Part shown: piece by piece, positions 53,349 through 62,230 of the stretch
How positions within the stretch are numbered: the stretch's first letter is position 1
Layout: the number at the start of each line of letters is the position of its first letter
NCBI GenBank assembly: GCA_013289685.1
Contig: JABCZL010000022.1
Coordinates: forward strand, 1 to 64,000
From: Acidobacteriota bacterium
Lineage (GTDB): Bacteria; Acidobacteriota; Terriglobia; Terriglobales; Acidobacteriaceae
Length of the DNA stretch: 64,000 bases
Direction: 5' to 3'
The notes under the pieces: generated by a model
What the model was told of the DNA's origin: nothing
Databases searched by the model: none
The model's input: the letters and a program-made list of their open reading frames with translations, nothing else
Program-made: the position numbers and the translations under genes

Positions 53349-53792
53349 ACTGGTGGGATGGCCATTCAAAGAACTAACAACGCATCAGGCTCTGGGGCTA
53401 CGCCCGAAGAGCCTCTTCCAGACTAGGGGCTGCGACGGGGGAAGTCAAACCCCGAACGTACCCTGTCCTAGACATTATGGTTAGATGCCTAATGGCGCGT
53501 TTCGGCTCTTTCGCTGCGGGATTCCACTTCTCTTCATGACCGTTTCCTTGCAAGGACAGGAGGCGCAACGCTCTTCTTAAGTGAATAAAAAATAATAACA
53601 AGAGCCCTTCGTTATCTTGCCGGTTCCCCGTTCGTCAGTCATGCTCGGGCTGATGTGATCAATCGAACAAATCGCGGGGTCGGACTGGCCTGAACAGCGC
53701 CTCGCCTTCCCACTGAAAATCACAGGAACACAACGACGCCCTTAGGACGACTAAGACCATAAATCGCGCTCAGACTTAGAAACGGATCCAGC
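53349..53792. other. intergenic region, 444 bp, with GC-rich structured stretch
   Basis: Between tmRNA and the PilT-like gene. A stem AGGCTCT/AGAGCCT with a GGGGCTACGCCCGA loop at ~53391-53415, then CTAGGGGCTGCGACGGGGG and CCCCGAACGTACCC-type complementary runs to ~53470. It could be a leader or an unannotated small RNA. No coding frame is credible. It must contain promoters for tmRNA (minus) and pilT-like (plus). Confidence 0.35.
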
Positions 53793-54950
53793 GTGGAAAC
53801 TGCGGCTAAGAAAGCCCCGACTCCCGTCGTGTTTGCAGCCAAGCCGATTCCGACCCCGGCCGTATTGCTGGCCATGCTGGCTGTATCCAGCAGGGTGAGC
53901 GACCTGATCCTGTCGCCGGGCAGCTTTCCCATGGTGGAACTCTCCGGCAAATTAACTCCGGTCAAAATCTCTGGCATGCCGCCGTTAACTCCGGAGGACA
54001 CGCGCCGCATCGCCTATGAACTGATTGAGGACAACAAACAGGCCACCGACTCACTACAGAACCTGGGATCATGTGACATTTCTTATCGTCTGCCGGGCCG
54101 CTGCCGGTTTCGCGTCAACATATTTCAACAGCGCGGAAGCCACGCCATTGTGATGCGTGTAATCCCTCAGGTCATTCCTACGCTCGCGGACCTGAAACTG
54201 CCTCCGCAACTCTCGGAAATCGCCGACCTCCAGAATGGCATCGTTCTAGTAACCGGTCCTACGGGATCGGGGAAGTCCTCCACCCTGGCCGCAGTGCTGG
54301 ATCGGATTAATGAAAGCCACGCCTATCACATTTTGACCATTGAAGATCCCATTGAGTTCATGCATCGGCACAAGTGCTCGATCGTTCACCAGCGCGAACT
54401 CCACAGTGACACTCCCAGTTTTGCGCTCGCTCTGCGGGCCGCATTGAGACAAGCTCCCAAAGTTATTCTCGTAGGCGAAATGCGCGACAAAGAAACCATT
54501 GAAATCGCACTGGAGGCGGCGGAGACGGGCCATCTGGTTCTTTCCACTCTGCACACCATTGACGCTTCCAAAACTGTGGAGCGAATCATCGGGGCTTTTC
54601 CCATGGGGGAACAAGACACCATTCGCAACCGCTTGGGAAAGAGTTTCCGGGCGATTATTTCTCAGCGGCTCATACCGCGGAAAGACGGCAATGGACGTGT
54701 CGCGATCGTGGAGATTCTGAAATCAACGCTCCGCACCCGCGAGTACATCGAAAAGGGCGAGCAGGATGGCAAGACGCTTCTCGAAGCGATGACCGATGGC
54801 GACACCGATGGAATGCAGCACTTCGACGGCGAGATCGAAAAACTCGTGCGAGCCGGTGTCATCGACATCACTACCGCCCTTGCCTACGCTACAAACCCAG
54901 GGAATCTGCGGCTTGTGCTGACTGACATGGGCAGTGCCGCGACGGAATAG
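53793..54950 (+). CDS. type IV pilus retraction ATPase, PilT/PilU family
   Basis: 385 residues from GTG. Secretion-ATPase motifs: GPTGSGKSSTL (Walker A, ~residues 156-163), TIEDPIEFMH (Asp box), VGEMRDKETIEIALEAAETGH (Walker B/His box) and STLHTIDASKTVERII. An N-terminal PAS-like domain has SDLILSPGSFPM. It powers pilus retraction. The other pil genes are not adjacent. An ATG internal start (MLAVSSRV) would truncate the conserved N domain. Confidence 0.9.
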   Translation: METAAKKAPTPVVFAAKPIPTPAVLLAMLAVSSRVSDLILSPGSFPMVELSGKLTPVKISGMPPLTPEDTRRIAYELIEDNKQATDSLQNLGSCDISYRLPGRCRFRVNIFQQRGSHAIVMRVIPQVIPTLADLKLPPQLSEIADLQNGIVLVTGPTGSGKSSTLAAVLDRINESHAYHILTIEDPIEFMHRHKCSIVHQRELHSDTPSFALALRAALRQAPKVILVGEMRDKETIEIALEAAETGHLVLSTLHTIDASKTVERIIGAFPMGEQDTIRNRLGKSFRAIISQRLIPRKDGNGRVAIVEILKSTLRTREYIEKGEQDGKTLLEAMTDGDTDGMQHFDGEIEKLVRAGVIDITTALAYATNPGNLRLVLTDMGSAATE

Positions 54951-54962
54951 TGGCGGCTCCAG

Positions 54963-55589
54963 TCACTTTGACTTGGCGTCCCGCGGTAGCCGGCCTTCCA
55001 GTCTCGTCTTCACCTCTGGCCACTCGCTATCGAGGATGCTGAAGTAAACCGTATCGCGCACGCGTCCACTCCATGTCAACAGATGCCGGCGCAGCGTGCC
55101 TTCTTCTTTCGCGCTGATGCGCAGAATCGCGTTGCGCGACTTCTGGTTCAGCGTGTCCGTCTTGAGTTCCACCCGCATGCATCCCCACACTTCAAACGCG
55201 TGCCGGAACATCAGGAATTTCGCCTCCGTATTGACCGCCGTGCGTTGCCATGCTGGCGCGATCCAGGTCGACCCGATCTCCACCCGCCGGTTGATGCGAT
55301 CAATGTTCATAAAGCGCGTGCTGCCGATCACCCGCCCGCTCGCGCGTTCGACCGTGGCAAACACCACTGACTCTCCCCGTTCCTGCTCCTCGAACGCCCT
55401 GTCGATAAGCCGCTGAAAATCTTGCGGCGTTTTCATGGAGTAGGGAATCCAGCGAAAAATGTCCTCCAGATCATCCTTCGCAATTTCCCATAAGAGCTCG
55501 GCGTGCTCCCGGCGAACCGGTTCGAGACGAACCACGGACCCCTCCAGCGTCAGCGGCAATACAATATTCAGCGGATCCATCGTTGACAT
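54963..55589 (-). CDS. GNAT-family N-acetyltransferase (RimJ/RimL-like)
   Basis: About 208 residues from ATG 55589 (another ATG three codons on). GNAT pattern: VRLEPVRREHAELLWEIA, FATVERASGRVIGSTRFM, RVEIGSTWIAPAWQRTAVNTE (acetyl-CoA loop) and VELKTDTLNQKSRNAILRIS. Acts on amino groups of proteins or small molecules; substrate unknown. Confidence 0.88.
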   Translation of the reverse strand: MSTMDPLNIVLPLTLEGSVVRLEPVRREHAELLWEIAKDDLEDIFRWIPYSMKTPQDFQRLIDRAFEEQERGESVVFATVERASGRVIGSTRFMNIDRINRRVEIGSTWIAPAWQRTAVNTEAKFLMFRHAFEVWGCMRVELKTDTLNQKSRNAILRISAKEEGTLRRHLLTWSGRVRDTVYFSILDSEWPEVKTRLEGRLPRDAKSK

Positions 55590-55670
55590 ACTTCTCGCAA
55601 TCCGATCTGGGCAGGGCAATGCCTCCCTGAGATTCGCGGAAAAACTCCGGGTTGGTCTCGCTTTGAAAGG

Positions 55671-55725
55671 GCGCGGCTTAAAGCCGCGCCACTCGGCGCC
55701 TACAGAGATCGCGGCTTTAGCCGCT
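55671..55725. repeat. REP-like palindromes in 353-bp intergenic region
   Basis: GGCGCGGCTT-A-AAGCCGCGCC (55671-55691) is a perfect 10-1-10 palindrome; GCGGC-TTTA-GCCGC (55712-55725) follows. They lie between the divergent GNAT gene and bshC (55590-55942). The rest of the gap has no recognisable gene; bshC's RBS (CAGGAGAACT) is at its right end. Confidence 0.6.
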
Positions 55726-55942
55726 GAGCGCAGCTGGGTGAGACGATTCTCCCGCAGGCGTTATCATAACTTGCATCTTGCGGCGTTTTCAGGCATCTCT
55801 AGTACGGCGCGAGTTTCCGTTGCACGGAGTCTGTTCAGCGAAGACTTGGCGTTGACGAGCGGCGTTGACCTGACATGATCTCACGCGTCAAACAGCATCC
55901 ATGCAACAATCAACAGACCACTGTTGTCAGGAGAACTCTTAA

Positions 55943-57571
55943 GTGAAGGCGCAGTGTCTACCGTTCTCCCAAATCCCGCACACCACGCGCCTGTTCGCCG
56001 ACTTCCTGACCTACCAACCTAATATCCAGCCGTTCTATCCGAGGTCGCCTAATTTCAACGAGTGGCTGAAAGAAGAAGCGGCCAAGATCTCCTACGATTC
56101 CTCCCGCCGCGAGCGCGTCGCCGCCATCCTTGAACGCCAGAACAAATCCTGGGACGCCTCGCCGAAAACGCTGGCCAATCTCGATCGTCTTCGCAAAGGC
56201 GCAGCAGCGGTCGTCACCGGACAGCAAGTCGGACTTTTCGGCGGCCCGATGTTCGCTATCTACAAAGCTCTCACTGCGGTCAAACTCGCAGAAGAGGCCA
56301 CCGAGGCGGGAATCGACGCTGTCCCGGTTTTCTGGCTAGCCACTTACGATCATGATCTGGCCGAGGTGAATCACGTTTCCATCCCCAGCCCGGACGGCGC
56401 TCTGCAGGTACTCACTACGCCGAGTCATGACGTTCCCGGCGCACCCGTCAGCGCTGTGCGCCTGGGCGACGAGATCATACCTATTGTCGAGCAGGCCGCC
56501 AACCTGCTCGGCGATTCCGAGGCCGCGCAGTTTCTGCGCGACACTTACCGCCCCGGCGAGACTCTGGGCACAGCCTTCGCCCGGCTCTTTGCCCGTATCT
56601 TTGCGGACTGGGGAGTGATTCTGCTCGACGCCTCCGACCCGGAACTTGACCGCGTCGCCGAGCCGATTTATCGCGCAGCCGTCGAGCGCTCCGCTGAACT
56701 CACCGCCACGCTCCTGGCGCGAGGTGAAGCACTGGAGGCGGCCGGCTACCACCAGCAAGTAAAAGTCACTTCGTCGTCGGTGCTGCTCTTCACCTTGCAG
56801 CAAGGTGCCCGCACGCCGATTCATCGGCGCGAGCATGGCGGCACTGTAGAATTTCTGACCGGCTCCGACGCCACGGCAGAGAAGCTTTCGCAAGCCGATC
56901 TGCTCGCCCGGATCAGTGCGAGTCCAGAACTATTCAGCCCAAACGTTCTGCTGCGCCCCATCGTCGAGGACTATCTTTTGCCCACGCTGGCCTACACCGG
57001 AGGCGCAGCCGAGACCGCCTACTTCGCGCAGGCCGGAGCGGTGTTCGAAGCGCTTCTCGGCCGCGCGACGCCCATTGTCCCGCGTTTTTCGGCCACCGTC
57101 GTCGAACCGAAGACCCAGCGCCTGATCGAGCGCCATGGAATTACAGTGCCGGATGTGTTTGCGGGGCCCGAGGCGTTGCGCCGTCAACTCGCGGAGCGCG
57201 GATTACCAGAAGATCTGCAAGCCGCCTTCGACGCCGCAAGGAAATCGCTGGATTCACACTTGTTGAGCGTCAAAGAGAAGTTGGTGAAGCTCGACCGCAC
57301 TCTGGTCGATGCCGCGGAGACGGCCCGCTCGAAAATTGAATATCAACTCGAACGTCTCCAATCCCAGGCGGCTCGAGCAGAAGCGCAAAAAAGCGAACTC
57401 GTGACGCGCCATGCTGAAAGTCTGAGTCAGGCGCTCTATCCCGATAAAGGACTGCAGGAGCGCGCCATCGGCGGCGTCTACTTCCTGGCACGCTACGGCC
57501 GCGAATTCCTGCACCAGCTTCACGACGCCATCCAGCCCGACTGCCACGACCACCAGATTCTAGAGTTGTAA
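55943..57571 (+). CDS. bshC: bacillithiol biosynthesis cysteine-adding enzyme BshC
   Basis: 542 residues from GTG. BshC pattern: VVTGQQVGLFGGPMFAIYKAL, VPVFWLATYDHDLAEVNHV, a central VLLRPIVEDYLLPTLAYTGG and the long C-terminal coiled coil (…EYQLERLQSQAARAEAQK-type). It adds Cys to GlcN-malate in bacillithiol synthesis. Length matches the family. No bshA/B nearby. Confidence 0.92.
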   Translation: MKAQCLPFSQIPHTTRLFADFLTYQPNIQPFYPRSPNFNEWLKEEAAKISYDSSRRERVAAILERQNKSWDASPKTLANLDRLRKGAAAVVTGQQVGLFGGPMFAIYKALTAVKLAEEATEAGIDAVPVFWLATYDHDLAEVNHVSIPSPDGALQVLTTPSHDVPGAPVSAVRLGDEIIPIVEQAANLLGDSEAAQFLRDTYRPGETLGTAFARLFARIFADWGVILLDASDPELDRVAEPIYRAAVERSAELTATLLARGEALEAAGYHQQVKVTSSSVLLFTLQQGARTPIHRREHGGTVEFLTGSDATAEKLSQADLLARISASPELFSPNVLLRPIVEDYLLPTLAYTGGAAETAYFAQAGAVFEALLGRATPIVPRFSATVVEPKTQRLIERHGITVPDVFAGPEALRRQLAERGLPEDLQAAFDAARKSLDSHLLSVKEKLVKLDRTLVDAAETARSKIEYQLERLQSQAARAEAQKSELVTRHAESLSQALYPDKGLQERAIGGVYFLARYGREFLHQLHDAIQPDCHDHQILEL

Positions 57572-57595
57572 CCGCTACGCCGACCGCCGCGAACG

Positions 57596-58132
57596 TCACT
57601 TCTGCTTGAGCAACATTTCGATCGCTAATTTCACTTGAGCGTAATTCGCGTCATTCGGCGCGCCGTGCATTTGTTGGACGATATTGCTGGCGCGTCCAAG
57701 GATTACCAGGTACGCGTCGTCCGGCTCCTTGTAGCCAACCAACCTCTTGAGCGCCACTTCGCCTTGAAGGATGGGAACAAAGTGATCGCGGTTGTTTTCC
57801 GGCACGCCCTTTCGCATTCCAGAAATTACCATACCCCGGACAAGCCGCGGAACGTCTTCCAGCACTGGAAGTTGATAAATCTCAAATGTCGGTCGTGTTC
57901 CGAAATCCGCTCGAATCTTGTCGGCCCAGGCGCTCGTCTGGACCTTGGAAGCCTTAGAAAATCCGAAGATGAGAACGGCCACCTTGCCCGCTGCGGCGTC
58001 CGGCAACACTACCTTGTTTCCGGCAAGGCTGTCGCCTTCGGTTCTTGGCATTCCTGACACACCTTGAGCAAGCGATGAAGACACCAAAGCAAGGCAGCAG
58101 CAAAAGCGAAGGATCGCAGTGGAATGTTTCAT
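57596..58132 (-). CDS. secreted thioredoxin-fold-like protein
   Basis: 178 residues from ATG 58132. Signal peptide STAILRFCCCLALVSSSLAQ. Mature region: GNKVVLPDAAAGKVAVLIFGFSKASKVQTSAWADKI with a beta-alpha thioredoxin-like pattern but no CxxC; YQLPVLEDVPRLVRGMVISGMRKGVP and DDAYLVILG resemble ATP10/AhpC-like folds. Function unknown; redox-inactive by sequence. Confidence 0.7.
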   Translation of the reverse strand: MKHSTAILRFCCCLALVSSSLAQGVSGMPRTEGDSLAGNKVVLPDAAAGKVAVLIFGFSKASKVQTSAWADKIRADFGTRPTFEIYQLPVLEDVPRLVRGMVISGMRKGVPENNRDHFVPILQGEVALKRLVGYKEPDDAYLVILGRASNIVQQMHGAPNDANYAQVKLAIEMLLKQK

Positions 58133-58171
58133 AACCATAACCCCACAGTAATGAATCATCGCTCTTTCGCG

Positions 58172-58801
58172 CTACTTGCCCTCGCTGGTTGCCAGATAGG
58201 TCCCCAGGCCAATCATGATCGCACCCGTCACCGTTCTTTGCCGCCGGCGGAAGGTTGACGACGATCGAATGCGTTCTCCCAGCGGGCCAGCCAGCGCGAT
58301 CACAATCAAATCCGCCGTTGTGTTCATCACCACCGACATTGTTCCCAGCGCAACGAACTGCAGGAAGGAGTGTCCGCCGCCGCGGTTTACGAACTGCGGA
58401 ATGAACGAGAGAAAGAACAAGGCGGTCTTGGGATTGAAAACTTCCGTTGCCACACCTTGCCAGAAAGGATTGCGCGCAGGCCCGTTGAAATCAGCAGCGA
58501 CATCGGAGTTCTTCCGTGCGTCGAGAATCATCCGCACGCCCAGAAAGCATAGATAAGCCGCGCCAACATATTTCACCGCAGCGAACGCCATCGCCGACTT
58601 AGCCAGCACAATCGAGACGCCCAGCGCCGCCGCGAACACATGCACCATCCCGCCCAGAAACGTGCCGAACGCCGACAGCACTCCCTCGCGCTTTCCGCCG
58701 GCAAGACTGCGGGCAAGCACATATAGCATTCCAGGGCCAGGCGCGATCGCCAGCAGCACGGCCGCCGTCAGAAAAAGAAGGAAACGCGTGGAATCGAACA
58801 T
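58172..58801 (-). CDS. LysE-family amino-acid exporter
   Basis: 209 residues, about six membrane segments: FLLFLTAAVLLAIAPGPGMLYVLARSLAGG (AxxPGP motif), GFLGGMVHVFAAALGVSIVL, AVKYVGAAYLCFLGVRMIL, NPKTALFFLSFIPQFV (NPK motif) and QFVALGTMSVVMNTTAD. RhtB/LysE exporters remove amino acids or homoserine lactones. 27 bp downstream of the HAD gene on the same strand. Confidence 0.9.
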   Translation of the reverse strand: MFDSTRFLLFLTAAVLLAIAPGPGMLYVLARSLAGGKREGVLSAFGTFLGGMVHVFAAALGVSIVLAKSAMAFAAVKYVGAAYLCFLGVRMILDARKNSDVAADFNGPARNPFWQGVATEVFNPKTALFFLSFIPQFVNRGGGHSFLQFVALGTMSVVMNTTADLIVIALAGPLGERIRSSSTFRRRQRTVTGAIMIGLGTYLATSEGK

Positions 58802-58828
58802 TACTTCTCACCCCCTCGGTTTCTTAAG

Positions 58829-59503
58829 TTATTGCTTAAGCCAGTCTTCCAGTCCCGCGAGCGATTCCACCCGCGGATATTCACGCTCGCGGTACGCTCC
58901 CGCCACGTCGAACAGCACCGCTTGCATTCCCGCGTTGCGCGCACCGACGTAGTCAATGGAGTACACGTCGCCCACGTACAGGCTCTCGGCGGCGTCGGCC
59001 TTCATGTCGCGCAGCGCTGCTTCGAAGATCGCCGGATGCGGCTTCTCGTGCCCAACATTGCCGGAATCGGTGATGCTGGCAAAGCAGTCCACAATCCCGC
59101 AGCGCCGCAGCACGGCGTCGATCTTGCCGTCGGCGTTCGAGATCACCGCAATCGCGTATTCTTGCCGAAGACGTTCCAGCGCATCGCGCGTGCCCGGCAC
59201 GATCTGGTCCCAGTTGGCTGAGTTCTGCGTGTTCTCGACCAGTGCATCGCGCACGCCGTGCGAAGCAACGTCCAGAGCACCCAGTTGCTGCAGCAGGTGC
59301 GTGTAAAACGTCCACCAGAAGCTGTGATCGACTTTGCCCGCGATCATGCCCTGATCAAATTCCTGTTTCGTGCGCCGTTCCAAAGCCTGCCAGGTCGCGA
59401 GCGCCGGCTGACGATCCACCGGCAGCGGCGCCAGTATGCGGCCGCGATTGGGAAACAGCAGAGTATTGCCCACGTCGAAGAAAATGAAACGGCATTTGGC
59501 CAT
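58829..59503 (-). CDS. HAD-superfamily hydrolase
   Basis: 224 residues. FFDVGNTLLFP is motif I; the usual DxD is D-x-G here (D9, G11), unlike the standard second Asp. AVISNADGKIDAVL is motif II, GHEKPHPAIFEAA is motif III (Lys), and YVGDVYSIDYVGARNAG is motif IV. Phosphatase or haloacid-type; substrate unknown. First gene of the HAD-LysE pair. Confidence 0.85.
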   Translation of the reverse strand: MAKCRFIFFDVGNTLLFPNRGRILAPLPVDRQPALATWQALERRTKQEFDQGMIAGKVDHSFWWTFYTHLLQQLGALDVASHGVRDALVENTQNSANWDQIVPGTRDALERLRQEYAIAVISNADGKIDAVLRRCGIVDCFASITDSGNVGHEKPHPAIFEAALRDMKADAAESLYVGDVYSIDYVGARNAGMQAVLFDVAGAYREREYPRVESLAGLEDWLKQ

Positions 59504-59688
59504 GATTTATGTTAACTAACGCTCCTATTAACCAACGCTCCATATTACCCAAGGCACCGTCATCCAGTGCGCCTCTTGACCAGAAGGTTGCTCCGCTTGG
59601 CCAGAGCCGTGAACCGCACTGGGAAAAGATGTAATATCCAATACTCAGGCTCGGCCTGACCGTCGGTGTTCGGGCCCCTTTTCAAGCT

Positions 59689-60039
59689 ATGGCGATACCT
59701 GCTGCAGTGTCGTTGGTCGCTGGCTTCACCCGCACCACGCGGGCTGCACTCACGCTGTATCCGGCGGCGCGGGCGGGCGCGGCCGTGCTCTTCGGTGTGG
59801 CCGTGGCGGCGCTTTACCGCGGGTCGCGCGAGGACGTTTACAACATTCTCTGGGCGGTGGTATTCGGCTTCGCTACCTTGAATATTCTCAGTCTGGCGGC
59901 GCGGCGCCTGGAGCCGACCCGCCGCGGCCTGAGCTTTGGGGAACTGATGGCCGTGATGGTGGTGCTGCTGTCGGTCTTCCTGTTGGGCTGGGAAATGCTC
60001 ACCCTGTTCCACGTCTTCCCCATCAAGCTAAAGCACTGA
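59689..60039 (+). CDS. small membrane protein, unknown
   Basis: 116 residues, three hydrophobic segments: AGAAVLFGVAVAALY, ILWAVVFGFATLNILSLAA and GELMAVMVVLLSVFLLGWEMLTL. No motif recognised. Start ATG; no strong Shine-Dalgarno is obvious, and the upstream 185 bp shows nothing else. Confidence 0.65.
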   Translation: MAIPAAVSLVAGFTRTTRAALTLYPAARAGAAVLFGVAVAALYRGSREDVYNILWAVVFGFATLNILSLAARRLEPTRRGLSFGELMAVMVVLLSVFLLGWEMLTLFHVFPIKLKH

Positions 60040-60121
60040 AAACGCAGGGCGAAAGTTTTCCACAGTGTTCCTGCAGGAACGTTTGTACGTACATTCATCA
60101 TGCTCAAATCTGGCGAGTAGC

Positions 60122-60164
60122 GCCGGCATCTTGCCGGCTGTCGCGAGGGCATCCCTGCCCTCGC
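60122..60164. repeat. REP-like double hairpin
   Basis: GCCGGC-ATCTT-GCCGGC (60122-60138) and GCGAGGGC-ATCCCT-GCCCTCGC (60143-60164) are perfect inverted repeats, in the ~200-bp gap after the small membrane-protein gene. Confidence 0.6.
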
Positions 60165-60241
60165 AGCCTGAAGCAACCCCCACAACTGCCGGGATCGCGG
60201 CGCTACTTCGTAAGCTCCCTTTTGCGGTATGATTCGATTAC

Positions 60242-60550
60242 ATGGCGAAGCAGCCCCCTAATTTCGAAGTGACCTGCCCGTGCTGCAGCGCGTTGCTGAA
60301 GATCGACGTGGAGACTCGCGCCGTCATCGCCCACACCGCGGCGGTAAAGCCCAAGACCTTCAGCGACATGGAGGCTGCGGTCAAATCCATGCGGGAGCAC
60401 GACAGCCGCCGCGAGTCGATCTTCCAGCAGTCGGTCGAAGCCCAGAAGAACGCCTCATCGCTCCTGGAGAAAAAGTTTCAGGAGGCGATTAAGAAGGCGA
60501 AAGAGACTCCCGACACCGGCAAGCCGATTCGGGATTTTGATCTAGACTGA
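60242..60550 (+). CDS. small zinc-ribbon-like / coiled-coil protein
   Basis: 102 residues. The N terminus has VTCPCCSALLKIDVETR, a CxCC metal-knuckle-like start; the rest is a charged helical coiled coil (SLLEKKFQEAIKKAKETPD). Function unknown. 37 bp upstream of the glycerophosphodiesterase gene and probably co-transcribed. Confidence 0.75.
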   Translation: MAKQPPNFEVTCPCCSALLKIDVETRAVIAHTAAVKPKTFSDMEAAVKSMREHDSRRESIFQQSVEAQKNASSLLEKKFQEAIKKAKETPDTGKPIRDFDLD

Positions 60551-60587
60551 TTCGCACCCGCTGATTTGCAGCCTGACTTGCCCGAAT

Positions 60588-61241
60588 ATGAGCCGTCCTC
60601 TCCTTCTTGGCCACAGGGGCGCCCGCGCCCTCAAGTCGATTCCGGAAAACACGATCGCCTCGTTCGACCAGGCGTTGGCCGACGGCTGCGATGGTTTCGA
60701 ATTCGATGTGCGCCGCACGGCCGATGAAGAGGCGGTGGTCTGTCATGACCCGAAGGCCGCCGGATTTGAGATTTCCCGCGCAACCGCGAAGCAGGTTTCA
60801 CAGCTGCCTCGGCTGCGCGATGTTCTTCAGCGCTACCGCGATTCGTTTCTGGACATTGAGTTGAAGGTGAAGGGCCTGGAGAGAATCACGCTCGATCTGT
60901 TCCTCCGGCACAAGCCGCGCCGGGGATTCGTGGTTTCATCCTTCCAGCCCGGAGCGCTGAAGTCCGTGAATGCGCTGGATGCAACGATTCCACTCGGCCT
61001 GATTTGTGAGTCCAAGACCCAACTCCGCCTCTGGAACGAGCTTCCGGTCGAGTATGTGATTCCACAGCAGGAACTGGTCGAGTCCGATCTTGTCCGAAAA
61101 ATAAAAGGAGCGGGAAAGAAAATTCTGGTCTGGACGGTGAACGATCCCGCGGACATGAAGCGCTTCGCAGAGTATGGCGTCGACGGCATCATCTCCGACG
61201 ATACAAGCCTTCTTTGTCGTACGCTGGCCGCTCAGATGTGA
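60588..61241 (+). CDS. glycerophosphodiester phosphodiesterase
   Basis: 217 residues. LLGHRGARALKSIPENTIASF (GHRG-ENT active site) and FEFDVRRTADEEAVVCHD carry the catalytic His and acidic residues. FLDIELK and VWTVNDPADMKRFAEYGVDGIISD complete the TIM barrel. Cytosolic by lack of signal peptide. It hydrolyses glycerophosphodiesters to glycerol-3-phosphate. Confidence 0.9.
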   Translation: MSRPLLLGHRGARALKSIPENTIASFDQALADGCDGFEFDVRRTADEEAVVCHDPKAAGFEISRATAKQVSQLPRLRDVLQRYRDSFLDIELKVKGLERITLDLFLRHKPRRGFVVSSFQPGALKSVNALDATIPLGLICESKTQLRLWNELPVEYVIPQQELVESDLVRKIKGAGKKILVWTVNDPADMKRFAEYGVDGIISDDTSLLCRTLAAQM

Positions 61242-61321
61242 TCCCAGCAAGGGACGCTTCAGCTTGGGGATGGCGGCGTGTTACTGTGTCGCAGCGACAA
61301 CACGCCTTATCCAGTCGGAAA

Positions 61322-62110
61322 ATGTTTGCTCGGATAACCACTGCGCTGCTGTTACTTTTCTTCGCCGGAGTGGCGCCACTACATGGGCAGAATCAACCCG
61401 CCAGTGTGGATGCGGGACCAATTTCAACGGACCGGCCGGCAGTGACGGATTCCAGTGTCGTCGTCCCGGCTGGCAGCCTGCAGGCGGAAAATGGGTTTCT
61501 TGAAACTCGCTATCAAGGGCAGAGTGTGTTGGACGGTCCAGAGACACTGGTGCGATTTGGCGTTGCCAAGCGGACCGAGCTGCGTTTGACGCTTCCAGAC
61601 TACTTTCGCAACCTGAACACTGGCAGCTCCGGCTCGGGATTCGGCGACCTTGCCATCGGACTAAAACAGCAGCTCGGTCCCACGCCTGGGGGATTCGACG
61701 TGTCCGCGGTCCTGTTCCTCAGTTTCCCGACCGGCGCCGACGGCATTTCCAGCGGCGGCTACGATCCGGGATTGCAGGTGCCGTGGTCGCGCGCCCTGTC
61801 CGCCAACTGGACCGCGGCCGGAATGTTTTCCGTGTACTGGCCAACCCACGGGCGCTCGCGAAATGTGACTGGCGAGGGCACGTTCCTGTTCGATCGCCAA
61901 TTGACTGCGCCCTGGGATGCGTTTGTCGAGTACGCGGGCGACTTTCCGGAAATGGGTGGGCCGCGGCACTTGCTGCATTTTGGAACCGCCTTGAAGATCG
62001 CCAAGCGGCATCAGCTGGACTTCCATGTCGGTGTGGGACTGTCGTCGGCCGCGGTGGATCATTTCATCGGAATCGGATATTCGTTCCGCATTCAGGCGAT
62101 CCACCACTAG
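61322..62110 (+). CDS. outer-membrane transporter-like beta-barrel (MetA-pathway family)
   Basis: 262 residues from ATG 61322. Signal peptide FARITTALLLLFFAGVAPLHGQ. The mature part is Gly/aromatic-rich with alternating strands and the DRPAVTDSSVVVPAGSLQAE start seen in phenol-degradation MetA-type transporter proteins. GSGFGDLAIGLKQQLGP fits too. Probable outer-membrane barrel; substrate unknown. Confidence 0.8.
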   Translation: MFARITTALLLLFFAGVAPLHGQNQPASVDAGPISTDRPAVTDSSVVVPAGSLQAENGFLETRYQGQSVLDGPETLVRFGVAKRTELRLTLPDYFRNLNTGSSGSGFGDLAIGLKQQLGPTPGGFDVSAVLFLSFPTGADGISSGGYDPGLQVPWSRALSANWTAAGMFSVYWPTHGRSRNVTGEGTFLFDRQLTAPWDAFVEYAGDFPEMGGPRHLLHFGTALKIAKRHQLDFHVGVGLSSAAVDHFIGIGYSFRIQAIHH

Positions 62111-62182
62111 CGATCACGCTCCTCGACGGGGGTGCTCGGTCTACGGCGGCCCTCGGAATGCCGTTTTCTCCTGACAAAAGAA

Positions 62183-62208
62183 AAGCACCCACCGCGCGGC
62201 GGGTGCTT
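62183..62208. terminator. bidirectional intrinsic terminator between convergent genes
   Basis: AAGCACCC…GGGTGCTT (62183-62190 / 62201-62208) with CCGC/GCGG inside gives a strong GC stem. It is preceded by an A run (AAAAGAAAA) on the plus strand, which serves the minus-strand gene, and followed by TTCATTCC. It lies between the barrel gene and the convergent S9 peptidase. Confidence 0.75.
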
Positions 62209-62230
62209 CATTCCAAACAACGAGCCGGCC

